Shown here: piece after piece, positions 24,178-35,277 of the stretch | Position numbering within the stretch: the stretch's first letter is position 1 | Layout: each line of letters begins with the position of its first letter | Assembly: GCA_024642265.1 (NCBI GenBank) | Contig: JAHEBL010000011.1 | Location: 24,459 to 64,359 of the forward strand | Direction: 5' to 3' | Length of the DNA: 39,901 nt | From: Haliea sp. | GTDB taxonomy: Bacteria > Pseudomonadota > Gammaproteobacteria > Pseudomonadales > Halieaceae | Made by a program: the position numbers and the translations under genes | Notes under the pieces: generated by a model | Seen by the model: only the letters and a program-made list of their open reading frames with translations | What the model was told of the DNA's origin: nothing | Databases searched by the model: none

Positions 24178-24190
24178 ATGTATACTTTTG
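24175..24190. promoter_or_regulatory. 16-bp near-palindrome overlapping the P450 promoter -35
   Basis: CAAATGTATACTTTTG reads the same on both strands except at one symmetric pair, with a GTATAC core. It overlaps the candidate -35 box by three bases. Such a dyad is a typical size for a TetR- or GntR-type operator. No regulator gene is in the neighbourhood. Confidence 0.45.
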
Positions 24191-24439
24191 CGGAATCATG
24201 GGCATTCCGGGTTTTGTCTCATTTTTGTTGAATCGTTTTTTTCCAGTCGCGACGGGGGGGCCGCCCCGCTTTATCGGGCGCTGAGGGTAGCCCGGAGGGC
24301 CGCGGCCATGGAGCCGGGACATACCCGGAGTCCTGCCGTAAATGAAACAGTAAACCGTGAGTGTGTCTTTTGCGCGGCAGCCACGAACGGATCTTTCAAG
24401 CCGATTGAATCCCGCCCCCGAAGTGGGCGATAAAGTGCC

Positions 24440-25930
24440 TCAGGGCGGCTGCCTGTCACTGGCCGCCAGCATGTCGCTGATGTGTTTCTGAAGGTCGCCA
24501 GGTACCTGTGACCAGTCAAAGCGCCAGCGCCAGTTGCCCTCGGTGGAGCCCGGGGTGTTCATGCGGTGGTGGCCGTCCAGGCCGAGAAAATCCTGCCAGG
24601 GGATAATAGCGGTGTTGGCGGGGGAGGCCATGGCCTGGTGGATCAGCATCCAGGGCATGGGCTCTGTTGGATTGCCGTAATACGCGTAGACCTTTGCCCG
24701 GGTGGCCGCGTCCAGGCTCTCGAACCATCCCAGGGTGGTGTCGTTGTCGTGGGTGCCGGTGTAGACGATGTCCCCGGTGGTGTGCAGGTGGTTCAGGTAG
24801 GGGTTGTCGGGGCTGCCATCGAAGGCAAACTGCAGGATCAGCATGCCCGGCAGGCCAAATTCCTTGCGCAGGGCCTCCACCTCGGCGGTGATCGAGCCGA
24901 GGTTTTCAGCCACCAGCTTCAGCTCGGGGTAATTGCTGCGCACGGCCTGCAGCAACTCACGACCCGGGGCCTCCACCCAGTGACCCTCCCGGGCGGAAGT
25001 GGCGCTGGCCGGGATCTCCCAGTAGGCCTGCAGGGCGCGGAAGTGGTCTATGCGGGCTATATCGAACTGTTTTGCAGCCGAGTCAAAGCGCTGCAGCCAC
25101 CAGTGGAAACCGGTGTCGCGCATGAGTTGCCAGTTGTACTGTGGATTGCCCCAGAGTTGGCCCTCGGCGCAGAAGTAGTCGGGCGGCACACCGGTGACGG
25201 TGACCGGGCGGCCCACCTCGTCAAGGTCGAACATTTCCTGGTGCGCCCATACGTCGGCGCTCTCGAGGTGAACGTAGATAGGGATGTCACCAAACAGCAG
25301 CACGCCTCTGTCATTTGCATACTCGCGCAACTCGCGCCACTGGCAGTCAAAAACGAACTGGCGGAAGCGCAGCCTGGTGGTCTGCCGGGTCAGCTCGACA
25401 GCCAGGGCGTCGCACACCCGCGGGTCGCGGTCGCGCAATCCCCTGGGCCACTCGGTCCAGGAGCGCTGTTGCTCGCTGTGGCGGAAGGCGTGAAAGCGCA
25501 CATAGTCCTCCAGCCAGAAATCGGCACGCTCAAGAAACTCCCTGTACGCCTTTACCATGGGCGCATCGGGCGCGGATTCCGCCTGCTGAAAAAACACCTC
25601 ACAGGCCAGATTGAGGGCCTCGCGTTTGGCCCCGCGGTCCGCCATGCCCGCCCGTGCCTGCGCCGGCGATAGCCACTTGTGGTGCGCCAGCCAGTGCAGG
25701 TCGATCAGGTCGGGGCTGCCGGCGTGAACAGAGAAGGACTGGTAGGGGCAGCCGTCCCGGTGCGTCGGGCCCAGCGGCAGCACCTGCCAGATGCTCAGGC
25801 CCGCCCCGGTGATGAGGTCGACAAAACGGCGCGCATCGTCGCCAAAGTCGCCACAGTACCCTTGCCCCGGCAGGCTGGTAGGGTGCAGCAGCACTCCGCA
25901 GCGGCGCTGCGCGAGTAGTGGTGTGCTCAC
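24440..25930 (-). CDS. malQ: 4-alpha-glucanotransferase (amylomaltase) MalQ
   Basis: MalQ (GH77) disproportionates maltodextrins by moving alpha-1,4-glucan segments between chains and releasing glucose. The 496-residue protein has the family opening RRCGVLLHPTSLPGQGYCGDFG and WQVLPLGPTHRDGCPYQSFS. It also has ARIDHFRALQAYWEIP with the nucleophile Asp, VAENLGSITAEV with the acid Glu, and YTGTHDNDTTLGWF with the third carboxylate. It is shorter than E. coli MalQ (694) and is of the plant D-enzyme/Thermus type lacking the N-terminal extension. Translation starts at GTG 25930, overlapping the GH57 stop by GTGA, so the two are translationally coupled. It is the last gene of the leftward glgC-GH57-malQ operon and would process the outer chains produced by glycogen phosphorylase. 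Confidence 0.95.
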   Translation of the reverse strand: MSTPLLAQRRCGVLLHPTSLPGQGYCGDFGDDARRFVDLITGAGLSIWQVLPLGPTHRDGCPYQSFSVHAGSPDLIDLHWLAHHKWLSPAQARAGMADRGAKREALNLACEVFFQQAESAPDAPMVKAYREFLERADFWLEDYVRFHAFRHSEQQRSWTEWPRGLRDRDPRVCDALAVELTRQTTRLRFRQFVFDCQWRELREYANDRGVLLFGDIPIYVHLESADVWAHQEMFDLDEVGRPVTVTGVPPDYFCAEGQLWGNPQYNWQLMRDTGFHWWLQRFDSAAKQFDIARIDHFRALQAYWEIPASATSAREGHWVEAPGRELLQAVRSNYPELKLVAENLGSITAEVEALRKEFGLPGMLILQFAFDGSPDNPYLNHLHTTGDIVYTGTHDNDTTLGWFESLDAATRAKVYAYYGNPTEPMPWMLIHQAMASPANTAIIPWQDFLGLDGHHRMNTPGSTEGNWRWRFDWSQVPGDLQKHISDMLAASDRQPP

Positions 25931-27624
25931 GAGCCGGTTTCGCTGTGCTGGCGCATGACCCCGCCGCGGCTGGGTTTGCCGCCACCCCGCGAGATCACCT
26001 CAGACAGGTAGGAGGGCGCCTCGACATGCAGCATCTGGTATAGGTTGGCAAGATGCATCCGGTAAAGCTGGTCAAACTGGTTTACCGTCGTCGAGGGGTT
26101 ATAGTCGCCAAACCACCAGAACCAGTCGGAGCCCTCGCAGATGGCCAGTTGCTTCTCGGCTGCCTCGATTTCCTCGGCGGACAGCCTGCCGCTGGCTACC
26201 TGCTCGTCGAAGGTGCGCTTGGCCTCCACCAGTATCTCCCAGCCGCGGTTCTTGTCAGGGTCCCCGATCCAGGTCGAGAAGGTGCCGTAAACCCAGCTGC
26301 CCGCCGTAAGGCGATCCTCCTGGGCCTGCACCGGTGTTTTTTCCTGCAGGAAGGTCTCGAAGGTGGTCATGTGCAGCAGCGTGTTCTTCGAGAGGTCGCG
26401 ATAGAGCTGATCGAGGAAATAGTAGCCGTTTTCAGGGTAGTACTCCCAGGCGTTTTCCCCGTCGAGGATGATGGTGATGAGGCAGTCTTCCCTGTCAGGG
26501 CAGACCCTGGCGATATTTTCCATGTGGCCGATGAGGTTGGCCACGGCGTCGTTGGCGTGCCAGTCGGAGTAGTTGAAGCCAATCAGGTCGGACAGGCCGT
26601 CGTCGCGGAAAAAACAGTCGACGGGGACCTCGCCAAAGCGATAGACGCGGTGACTGCAGGACTTCGAAGTGGCGTCGTGGCTGTTGTGCAGGACGTTACC
26701 GCCACTGGCGATCCACTTGACACCCTGCTCGGCAAACAGCTCCAGCGCTTGCTGGCTGACTCCGCCTTCCGAGGGCCATAGACCCACCGGCTTGCGGCCG
26801 AAAACACGCTCAAAGGTTTCCAGTCCCTTGCGCAGGTGCCAGCGCGCCCGTTCCTCGCCGCCTGGATAATCGGTGGTGACCGGCAGGTGAACAGCGGGCA
26901 TGGCTTCCCTGGCCGAGTCCATGTCTAGCAGCAAAGGGATGATCGGATGGGCGTAGGGACTCATGCTGAGCTCTACCTGGCCGCGCTGCGCCAGCGCCCG
27001 GTAGCGGGGCACGATGGTTTGCATCTGCTCCAGCACTATCTGCAACAGCTCGCGGCGGTCGTGCAGGCTGAAATTCTGGGCCTTTTCCCGCAGTCTGTGA
27101 ATGCGCGCATCGGTGCGCTGCAGCGACTCGGCCATCCAGCTCAGGTGATACCAGACCATCAGGTCGGCAAGGAACTGGTTGGACGCGTAAATCATGCTGT
27201 CGGGGTGTGTCTCGTACCAGTCCGCCATGGTGGCCAGCCGCTGGAAAGGCTCAAAGCGTGCGATCATGCGTTCGCGGTTGGCGCGCAGGCAGTCCTGCAT
27301 CAGCCGCAGCCGGGCCTGGGCATTGCCCGGCAGTGCAGGCTCCGCCAGTTCCGCCAGCAACGGGTCCTGGATCACGCCGTGACCATCGAGGTAGGCACTG
27401 ATCTGGGTGACGTAGTCTTCGAGCTGCTCCAGCAGGATGGGCGCAAAATTGACCACTGCCCGGGCCTCGGGTACCGCCTCGAGGTGGGCGGCCATGTCCA
27501 CGTAGTCCTTGGTGGCGTGCAGGTAGGCCCAGGGCAGGTGCACCCTGCCGGTGCGCATATCTCGGTAGTCGGGCTGGTGCATATGCCACATCAGCACCAC
27601 GCTCATGGGCTGGTCAGCGGGCAT
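25927..27624 (-). CDS. glycoside hydrolase family 57 alpha-glucan enzyme
   Basis: This 565-residue GH57 protein acts on alpha-glucans. Of the family's motifs, I see the N-terminal VLMWHMHQPDY (metal-like His region), the nucleophile motif GLWPSEGGVS (Glu) and the acid motif ILDGENAWEYY (Asp). GH57 includes alpha-amylases, amylopullulanases, 4-alpha-glucanotransferases and branching enzymes. Because a GH13 branching enzyme is encoded next door, an amylase or debranching role fits better, but this is inference. The ATG at 27624 overlaps the glgC stop. An alternative ATG at 27606 starts MSVVLMWHMHQP just after it, and either is possible. The gene is coupled downstream to malQ through GTGA. No signal peptide is visible, so it acts in the cytoplasm on stored glycogen. 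Confidence 0.92.
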   Translation of the reverse strand: MPADQPMSVVLMWHMHQPDYRDMRTGRVHLPWAYLHATKDYVDMAAHLEAVPEARAVVNFAPILLEQLEDYVTQISAYLDGHGVIQDPLLAELAEPALPGNAQARLRLMQDCLRANRERMIARFEPFQRLATMADWYETHPDSMIYASNQFLADLMVWYHLSWMAESLQRTDARIHRLREKAQNFSLHDRRELLQIVLEQMQTIVPRYRALAQRGQVELSMSPYAHPIIPLLLDMDSAREAMPAVHLPVTTDYPGGEERARWHLRKGLETFERVFGRKPVGLWPSEGGVSQQALELFAEQGVKWIASGGNVLHNSHDATSKSCSHRVYRFGEVPVDCFFRDDGLSDLIGFNYSDWHANDAVANLIGHMENIARVCPDREDCLITIILDGENAWEYYPENGYYFLDQLYRDLSKNTLLHMTTFETFLQEKTPVQAQEDRLTAGSWVYGTFSTWIGDPDKNRGWEILVEAKRTFDEQVASGRLSAEEIEAAEKQLAICEGSDWFWWFGDYNPSTTVNQFDQLYRMHLANLYQMLHVEAPSYLSEVISRGGGKPSRGGVMRQHSETGS

Positions 27625-28882
27625 AGTGCAGCCGCTGGCCGAGCATTTCAGGTGTCACCAGCACCACGCCGCCCTTCGATACGTGAAAGCGGGCGGCATC
27701 CTGCTCTGCATCCACGCCGATGCTGGTGTCGGGGGGGATCGTGCAACCCTTGTCTACGATGGCTTTTTTGATGACACAGCCCCTGCCGATGTCGACGTCG
27801 GGGAAAATCACGGAGTCTTCGATGCGGGAGTAGGAGTGCACATGGACGTTGCTGAACAGCAGCGAGCGCCGCACATAGGAGCCGGAGACGATACAGCCGC
27901 CGGCGACCATGGAGTCCACCGACATACCCCGGCGGCCCTCGTCATCAAACACGAACTTGGCCGGCGGCACCTGGTCCTGGTAGGTCCAGATCGGCCATTC
28001 CCTGTCATACAGGTTGAGCTCGGGGCTGATGCCGATCAGTTCCATATTGGCTTCCCAGTAGGCATCGATGGTGCCGACATCGCGCCAGTAAGCGTGGTGC
28101 TCGCCCCCCTTCTCACGAAACGGGAACGCGGTGACGCGCAGTCGGTCGATTACGTCAGGGATGATGTCACCGCCGAAGTCATGCTTGGAACCGGGTTCAT
28201 CGGAGTCGCGCAACAGCTCGTCGATCAGCACTTCGGTGCGGAAAATATAGATGCCCATGGAGGCCAGTGCCACATCGTCACGGCCGGGCATCGGGGCAGG
28301 GTGTTCCGGCTTCTCGGCGAACTGGACGATGCGGTTGTCCGCATCCACCTCCATGACGCCGAAGGCCCGCGCCTGCTCCAGCGGGACCTCGATGCAGCCC
28401 ACGGTGATATCAGCCTCGGCTTCCACATGGGCGGCCAGCATGGTGCCGTAATCCATTTTGTAGATATGGTCGCCCGCCAGGATCAGCACAAACTCCGGCT
28501 TATGGGTGCGGATGATGTCGATATTCTGGTAGATCGCATCGGCCGTTCCCTCGTACCAGGAGGTCTCCAGGCGTTGCTGGGCCGGCAGCAACTCGACGAA
28601 TTCGCCAAGCTCGCCGCGCATGAACCCCCAGCCGCGCTGTACGTGCTGGATCAGGCTGTGGGCCTTGTACTGGGTGAGTATGCCCACCTTGCGGATACCG
28701 GAATTGACGCAGTTGGAAAGGGGGAAGTCGATAATCCTGAACTTGCCGCCAAAGGGTACCGCCGGCTTGGCCCGCCACAGGGTGAGTTGCCGGAGCCTGG
28801 AGCCGCGCCCGCCGGCGAGCACCAGTGCGAGGGTGTCCTTGGTCAGGCGGCTGACGTATCTTGCTGATTCGGAGTCGGTCAT
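27614..28882 (-). CDS. glgC: glucose-1-phosphate adenylyltransferase GlgC
   Basis: GlgC makes ADP-glucose from glucose-1-phosphate and ATP, the committed step of bacterial glycogen synthesis. The 422-residue protein has the nucleotidyltransferase loop LAGGRGSRL (22-30), RAKPAVPFGGKFRIIDFPLSN, the catalytic AGDHIYKMDYG, the glucose-1-P site FAEKP and a C-terminal left-handed beta-helix (VRRSLLFSNVHVHSYSRIED region). At the position of the fructose-1,6-bisphosphate-contacting Lys39 of E. coli, this protein has Trp36 (LTLWRAKPA), so allosteric control may differ. The start ATG 28882 lacks an obvious ribosome site. The gene leads the leftward operon and is divergent from glgB, with 122 bp between starts. 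Confidence 0.96.
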   Translation of the reverse strand: MTDSESARYVSRLTKDTLALVLAGGRGSRLRQLTLWRAKPAVPFGGKFRIIDFPLSNCVNSGIRKVGILTQYKAHSLIQHVQRGWGFMRGELGEFVELLPAQQRLETSWYEGTADAIYQNIDIIRTHKPEFVLILAGDHIYKMDYGTMLAAHVEAEADITVGCIEVPLEQARAFGVMEVDADNRIVQFAEKPEHPAPMPGRDDVALASMGIYIFRTEVLIDELLRDSDEPGSKHDFGGDIIPDVIDRLRVTAFPFREKGGEHHAYWRDVGTIDAYWEANMELIGISPELNLYDREWPIWTYQDQVPPAKFVFDDEGRRGMSVDSMVAGGCIVSGSYVRRSLLFSNVHVHSYSRIEDSVIFPDVDIGRGCVIKKAIVDKGCTIPPDTSIGVDAEQDAARFHVSKGGVVLVTPEMLGQRLHYAR

Positions 28883-29004
28883 GTTGGATTCATTGATATG
28901 TGAGGTGGTGAGCCTAAGGGGATTGCATTAACATCGGGTTACATTGTGGACAAAAACCGGAAGAAAGTCCTCATTCCTGCTTGATATAAATCATTGGATA
29001 TTTG
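28883..29004. promoter_or_regulatory. divergent glgC/glgB promoter region
   Basis: This 122-bp AT-richer gap separates the two opposing glycogen operons and must contain promoters for both. AT-rich stretches such as TTGATATAAATC (near 28981-28992) and GCATTAAC (near 28925) are present, but I find no pair of boxes with good matches and spacing for either direction. Confidence 0.5.
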
Positions 29005-31197
<2,193 letters not shown>

Positions 31198-32643
31198 ATG
31201 GACCGCCTGTTGTTCGTTGCCAGCGAGGCCTACCCACTGATCAAGACGGGTGGCCTGGCGGATGTCGCCGGGAGCCTGCCGGAAGTGCTCAGGCAGAAAG
31301 GCATGGATGTGCGCTTGCTGTTGCCGGCCTACCAGCATGTGCTGGAATCCATTGACCCGCCGGCCCTGGTGGCGGATATGGAGGTGGACGGAGATGCCCT
31401 GCGGATTCTCAGTACCCGCTTGCCGGGCACGAAAGTGGATACCTGGCTGCTTGAGCATCCACTGTTTTCACAGCGACCTGGCAATCCCTACCACGACTCT
31501 CACGGCGCGCCGTGGCCGGACAACGCCGACCGCTATATGCTGTTGTGCCGGGTCGCCGCGGCCATCGCCACCGGTGAGGCGGGGCTGGACTGGCGCCCCG
31601 ATGTACTGCATTGCAACGACTGGCATACCGGCCCGGCGATCGCCCTGACTCATCTGCGTGAGCAGCGACCGCGCACCGTCTTTACCATCCACAGCCTGGC
31701 TCACATGGGCCTGTTCGACAGGGCCACTTTCGAGCGCCTGCGCCTGCCGCAGCATTTCTGGAGCGACAGTGCGCTGGAGTTTTACGGCCAGTGCAGTTTC
31801 ATCAAGGGTGGGCTGGTCTACGCCGACTACATCACCACGGTCAGTCCCACCTATGCTACGGAAATCTGTGAATCTCCGGGCGGTATGGGGCTCGAAGGGC
31901 TGCTGAGCCAGCGCCGGGACCGGCTGGTCGGCATCCTCAATGGTATCGACAGCCAGGTCTGGAATCCCGCCAGCGACCCCTACCTCGTCCAGACCTACAG
32001 CCAGGAATCCGTGGCAGACAAGGCGCGCAACAAGGCCGCACTGCAGGCAGACCTGGGGCTGGCATCGCTTGATGACCGGCCCCTGGTGGGCCTGGTGGGG
32101 CGGCTGGTGGAGCAAAAGGGGCTGGAACTGATCCTGCCGGTGCTGGCGGACATTCTCGCCTGCCCGGTGCAGCTTGTTATCCTGGGTACTGGCGAGCCCC
32201 GCTACGAGCAGCAGTTGAAGGCGGCCGCCACGGTCAACCCCGACGCGATGGCGGTAGTGCTTGCCTACGATGAATCCCTGGCTCACCGGATCGAGGCGGC
32301 AGCGGACGTGTTCCTGATGCCCTCCCTTTTCGAACCCTGCGGGCTCAACCAGCTGTACAGCCTGCGCTATGGCACCCTGCCGCTGGTGCGGTCGGTCGGC
32401 GGGCTGGCCGATACGGTGGTCGACAGCAACCCGCATACCCTCGCGGACGGCAGCGCTACCGGCTTTGTATTCCAGCGGCCGGACGCCGCCGAATTACTTG
32501 CTGCCCTGCGGCGCGCATGTGCGCTATGGTATGAGCAAAGCGTCTGGCGCCAGGTCCAGCTGAACGCCATGAGCCAGGATTTTTCCTGGCAGCAGAGTGC
32601 AAATCGTTACCTGCAGTTGTATAACACCGCTACCGACTCCTGA
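31198..32643 (+). CDS. glgA: glycogen synthase GlgA (GT5)
   Basis: GlgA adds glucose from ADP-glucose to the non-reducing ends of alpha-1,4 glucan. The 481-residue protein (E. coli 477) opens with LLFVASEAYPLIKTGGLADVAGSLP, the ADP-glucose-binding KTGG loop (Lys16). It contains HCNDWHTG, FTIHSLAHMG, TVSPTYATEI and LVGRLVEQKGLELI. The C-terminal Rossmann domain has FEPCGLNQLYSLRYGTLPLVRSVGGLADTV with the catalytic Glu and the acceptor-site loop. The ATG directly follows the glgB TAA, with GGAGCAG upstream. Its stop TGA lies 13 bp before the glgP start, so all three rightward genes are one operon. It uses ADP-glucose made by the divergent glgC. Confidence 0.96.
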   Translation: MDRLLFVASEAYPLIKTGGLADVAGSLPEVLRQKGMDVRLLLPAYQHVLESIDPPALVADMEVDGDALRILSTRLPGTKVDTWLLEHPLFSQRPGNPYHDSHGAPWPDNADRYMLLCRVAAAIATGEAGLDWRPDVLHCNDWHTGPAIALTHLREQRPRTVFTIHSLAHMGLFDRATFERLRLPQHFWSDSALEFYGQCSFIKGGLVYADYITTVSPTYATEICESPGGMGLEGLLSQRRDRLVGILNGIDSQVWNPASDPYLVQTYSQESVADKARNKAALQADLGLASLDDRPLVGLVGRLVEQKGLELILPVLADILACPVQLVILGTGEPRYEQQLKAAATVNPDAMAVVLAYDESLAHRIEAAADVFLMPSLFEPCGLNQLYSLRYGTLPLVRSVGGLADTVVDSNPHTLADGSATGFVFQRPDAAELLAALRRACALWYEQSVWRQVQLNAMSQDFSWQQSANRYLQLYNTATDS

Positions 32644-32656
32644 GGATAGAAAATCC

Positions 32657-35203
32657 ATGCCCGGCTCCCAGTTTCCCCTTGAAATCCAGCCCCGTATTCC
32701 CGCCGAGCTCGCGCGCTTGCAGGAGATGGCCAACGACCTGATGTACAGCTGGGATCGCTCCATCCGCTCGCTGTTCCACCGTCTCGACCGACATGTCTGG
32801 GACAGCTGCGACCACAACCCCAAGGCGTTCCTGCGCCGGGTCTCCCAGCAGCGCCTGGAGGATGCGCTGGAGGATCGCTCCTATATGGAGGAATATCGCA
32901 GGGTGACCTCGGCCTACGACGCCTACCGGGAGCACCGCGGTAGGCCCGAGCTGACCGCGCTGTTCGACCCCGAAGAAGATCTCATCGCTTATTTCTGCCT
33001 CGAGTTCGGCTTTCACGAGAGTTTCCCGATCTACTCGGGCGGACTTGGTATTCTCGCCGGCGACCACTGCAAGGCCGCCAGTGATGTCGGACTGCCATTC
33101 GTCGCCATTGGCCTGCTCTACCGGGCGGGATATTTCACCCAGACCATCGACGGCCACGGCCACCAGCAGGTCAGCCACACCCGTTCCCACCCCCACGACC
33201 TGCCGGTGGTGCCGACCCTGACCGAGACCGGCCAGCACCTCACCCTGGACATCGAGTTTCCCGGACGCATTCTCAAAGTGCGGGTCTGGACCGCCCAGGC
33301 CGGGCATATCACCCTGTACCTGCTGGATACCAACCTGCCGGAAAATTCGCCGGAAGACCAGGCGATTACCAACCAGCTCTATGGTGGCGACCGTGAAATG
33401 CGCCTGCAGCAGGAGCTGGTGCTGGGCGTGGGCGGGGTGCGCGCGCTGCGCTCCCTGGGCCTGCGGGCGACGGTCTGGCATATCAACGAGGGCCACGCTG
33501 CTTTCCAGTTGCTGGAACGCTGCGCCTACCGCATGCGTGAAGGCCTGGATGTCTACAGTGCCATGGAACTGGTGGCGGCGGGTTCCGTCTTCACCACCCA
33601 TACGCCGGTACCCGCCGGTCACGATATTTTCGACCGGCACCTGGTGGAAAAATACCTGGGCCCGGCGGTTCGGGACCTGGGCCTGGAGTTCGAGCAGGTT
33701 TACCAGCTGGGGCTCAACTCGGGGGGCGGTTTCAACATGACATGCCTTGCCCTGCGATGTACCCGCTTCCACAACGGGGTCAGTCGCATTCACGGCCTGG
33801 TCGCTTCGGAAATGGAGGCAGGGCTGTGGCCGCAGATCCCCTACCGCGAAAACCCCATCACCCATATCACCAACGGTGTGCACCTGCAGACCTTTCTCGC
33901 CCGGGAATGGGTCAGCCTGTTCGACCTGCGCTTTGACGACTGGCGCAACGAACTGTTGAACGAGGAGTACTGGGAGCGCCTGGAGGAAATACCCGATTTC
34001 CACTACTGGAGTGTCCATAAATCGCTCAAACAGCAGTTGCTCGAGAGCGTCCATCATGGCGTGCTGGTACAGCAGCGCCGCAACGGCACCAGCGACGCCG
34101 TCATTCACCGCATGGTGCGCCATGTGGACGGCTCCCATGAAGACGTGTTGGTCATAGGTTTCGCCCGTCGCTTCGCCACCTACAAGCGCGCCGCGATGCT
34201 GTTTGCCGACCCGACCCGCCTGGCGCGTCTGCTTGGCGACCATGAGCGCCCGGTGGTTATCATTTTCGCCGGCAAGGCGCATCCCCACGATCAGCCGGGT
34301 CAGCAGTTGATCAAGCTGATTCACGATTTTTCCATGCACCCGGATTTCATCGGCAAGATACTGCTGCTGGAAGGCTATGACATGGCCCTCGCCCGGCAAA
34401 TGGTTTCCGGTGTCGATGTCTGGCTGAATACGCCGGAATATCCACTGGAGGCCAGCGGCACCTCGGGGCAGAAGGCGGGTCTCAACGGGGCGGTCAATCT
34501 CAGTGTGCTGGACGGCTGGTGGGGCGAGGGCTATAACGGCCACAATGGTTGGGGCATCACCCCTCGCGACTCGCGCTTCGACCACGACCAGCGCAACCTG
34601 GAGGAGGGCAATGACCTGCTCGATATCATCGAGCACGAGATGTTGCCCATCTACTTCCGGCGCGATGGCGGCGGTTATTCCGAGGACTGGGTCAGCCTCT
34701 CCAAGGCTTCCATGAAGTCAACCATTCCCCGCTTCAATTCCCAGCGCATGCTGCGCGATTACGTTACCAAGCTGTACTGGCCGGCGCGGCAGCAGCGGCG
34801 CAAGATGGAGGCCAACAATGCCGAGGTCGCCCGCAGCCTGGCGGCATGGAAGCACCGGGTGCGCTCGGCCTGGCCTGGTGTGAGCATGGAGCTGATGCTG
34901 CAGCCCCCGGCCCACCTGTATCACGACGACAGGATCGGCATGCGGGTGCGGGCCGCGCTGAACGGTTTGCAGGCTGAAGACGTCAGGCTGGAATGCCTGC
35001 TGGGCACCAATGATACCGACGGTGAATTCGTGGTCGCCCAGAAAGTCGAACTGGAGGCTACCGGTGGTGACGAGCACTACACGGACTTCGCTATTGAAGT
35101 GGCGCCGGCCATCGCGGGCCTGCAGTACTACAAGCTGCGAATGTACCCCTACAACGAGGCGCTCAGTCATCCCTTTGAGCTCGGCTTTATGTTGTGGATT
35201 TAG
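32657..35203 (+). CDS. glgP: alpha-glucan (glycogen) phosphorylase GlgP, DUF3417 type
   Basis: This GT35 phosphorylase releases glucose-1-phosphate from glycogen outer chains. The 848-residue protein is of the type with an N-terminal DUF3417 domain (residues about 10-120; RLQEMANDLMYSWDRSIRSL), found in actinobacteria, Thermotoga and many proteobacteria, and not the E. coli GlgP/MalP type. Landmarks are YFCLEFGFHESFPIYSGGLGILAGDH, WHINEGHAAF, FTTHTPVPAGHD, and EASGTSGQKAGLNGAVNL with the PLP lysine Lys606. GFARRFATYKRA carries the phosphate-site Arg/Lys. The ATG at 32657 follows GAGGATAG, placed right over the glgA stop. The frame extends upstream through glgA, but that part is antisense of reason. 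It is the last gene of the operon and opposes the synthesis steps, so control must be allosteric or by flux. Confidence 0.95.
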   Translation: MPGSQFPLEIQPRIPAELARLQEMANDLMYSWDRSIRSLFHRLDRHVWDSCDHNPKAFLRRVSQQRLEDALEDRSYMEEYRRVTSAYDAYREHRGRPELTALFDPEEDLIAYFCLEFGFHESFPIYSGGLGILAGDHCKAASDVGLPFVAIGLLYRAGYFTQTIDGHGHQQVSHTRSHPHDLPVVPTLTETGQHLTLDIEFPGRILKVRVWTAQAGHITLYLLDTNLPENSPEDQAITNQLYGGDREMRLQQELVLGVGGVRALRSLGLRATVWHINEGHAAFQLLERCAYRMREGLDVYSAMELVAAGSVFTTHTPVPAGHDIFDRHLVEKYLGPAVRDLGLEFEQVYQLGLNSGGGFNMTCLALRCTRFHNGVSRIHGLVASEMEAGLWPQIPYRENPITHITNGVHLQTFLAREWVSLFDLRFDDWRNELLNEEYWERLEEIPDFHYWSVHKSLKQQLLESVHHGVLVQQRRNGTSDAVIHRMVRHVDGSHEDVLVIGFARRFATYKRAAMLFADPTRLARLLGDHERPVVIIFAGKAHPHDQPGQQLIKLIHDFSMHPDFIGKILLLEGYDMALARQMVSGVDVWLNTPEYPLEASGTSGQKAGLNGAVNLSVLDGWWGEGYNGHNGWGITPRDSRFDHDQRNLEEGNDLLDIIEHEMLPIYFRRDGGGYSEDWVSLSKASMKSTIPRFNSQRMLRDYVTKLYWPARQQRRKMEANNAEVARSLAAWKHRVRSAWPGVSMELMLQPPAHLYHDDRIGMRVRAALNGLQAEDVRLECLLGTNDTDGEFVVAQKVELEATGGDEHYTDFAIEVAPAIAGLQYYKLRMYPYNEALSHPFELGFMLWI

Positions 35204-35235
35204 CGTGACTGGTGGCTGTTGCCCTTGATCGATGA

Positions 35236-35258
35236 CCGCCGGCGTGTCAGTCCGGCGG
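35236..35258. terminator. hairpin between the convergent glgP and transporter genes
   Basis: CCGCCGG at 35236-35242 pairs perfectly with CCGGCGG at 35252-35258 over a 9-base loop. It lies in the 74-bp gap between the convergent stops and could serve as a bidirectional terminator. A T tract is absent on both sides, so it is not a textbook factor-independent site. Confidence 0.4.
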
Positions 35259-35277
35259 ATGCTGCAGGCACCCTGCG

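Larger units (their letters stand above)
24085..24439. other. 355-bp non-coding gap between malQ and the P450 gene
   Basis: No credible coding frame is seen. The left part carries the P450 leader, a promoter candidate (24149-24177) and a near-palindrome (24175-24190). The right part has an imperfect GC stem at 24413-24429 just after the malQ stop, with no T tract, which may be a weak malQ terminator. The middle contains an unremarkable AT-rich then very G/C-rich stretch. Confidence 0.6.

Noticed and set aside
24271-24519. Possible small gene between malQ and the P450 gene
   Set aside because: The frame starts inside malQ in another frame and has no ribosome site. The gap looks regulatory rather than coding.
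32630-34636. A 668-codon minus-strand frame inside glgP
   Set aside because: It is antisense to a complete phosphorylase with its PLP lysine motif. Long antisense frames are common in GC-rich genes.
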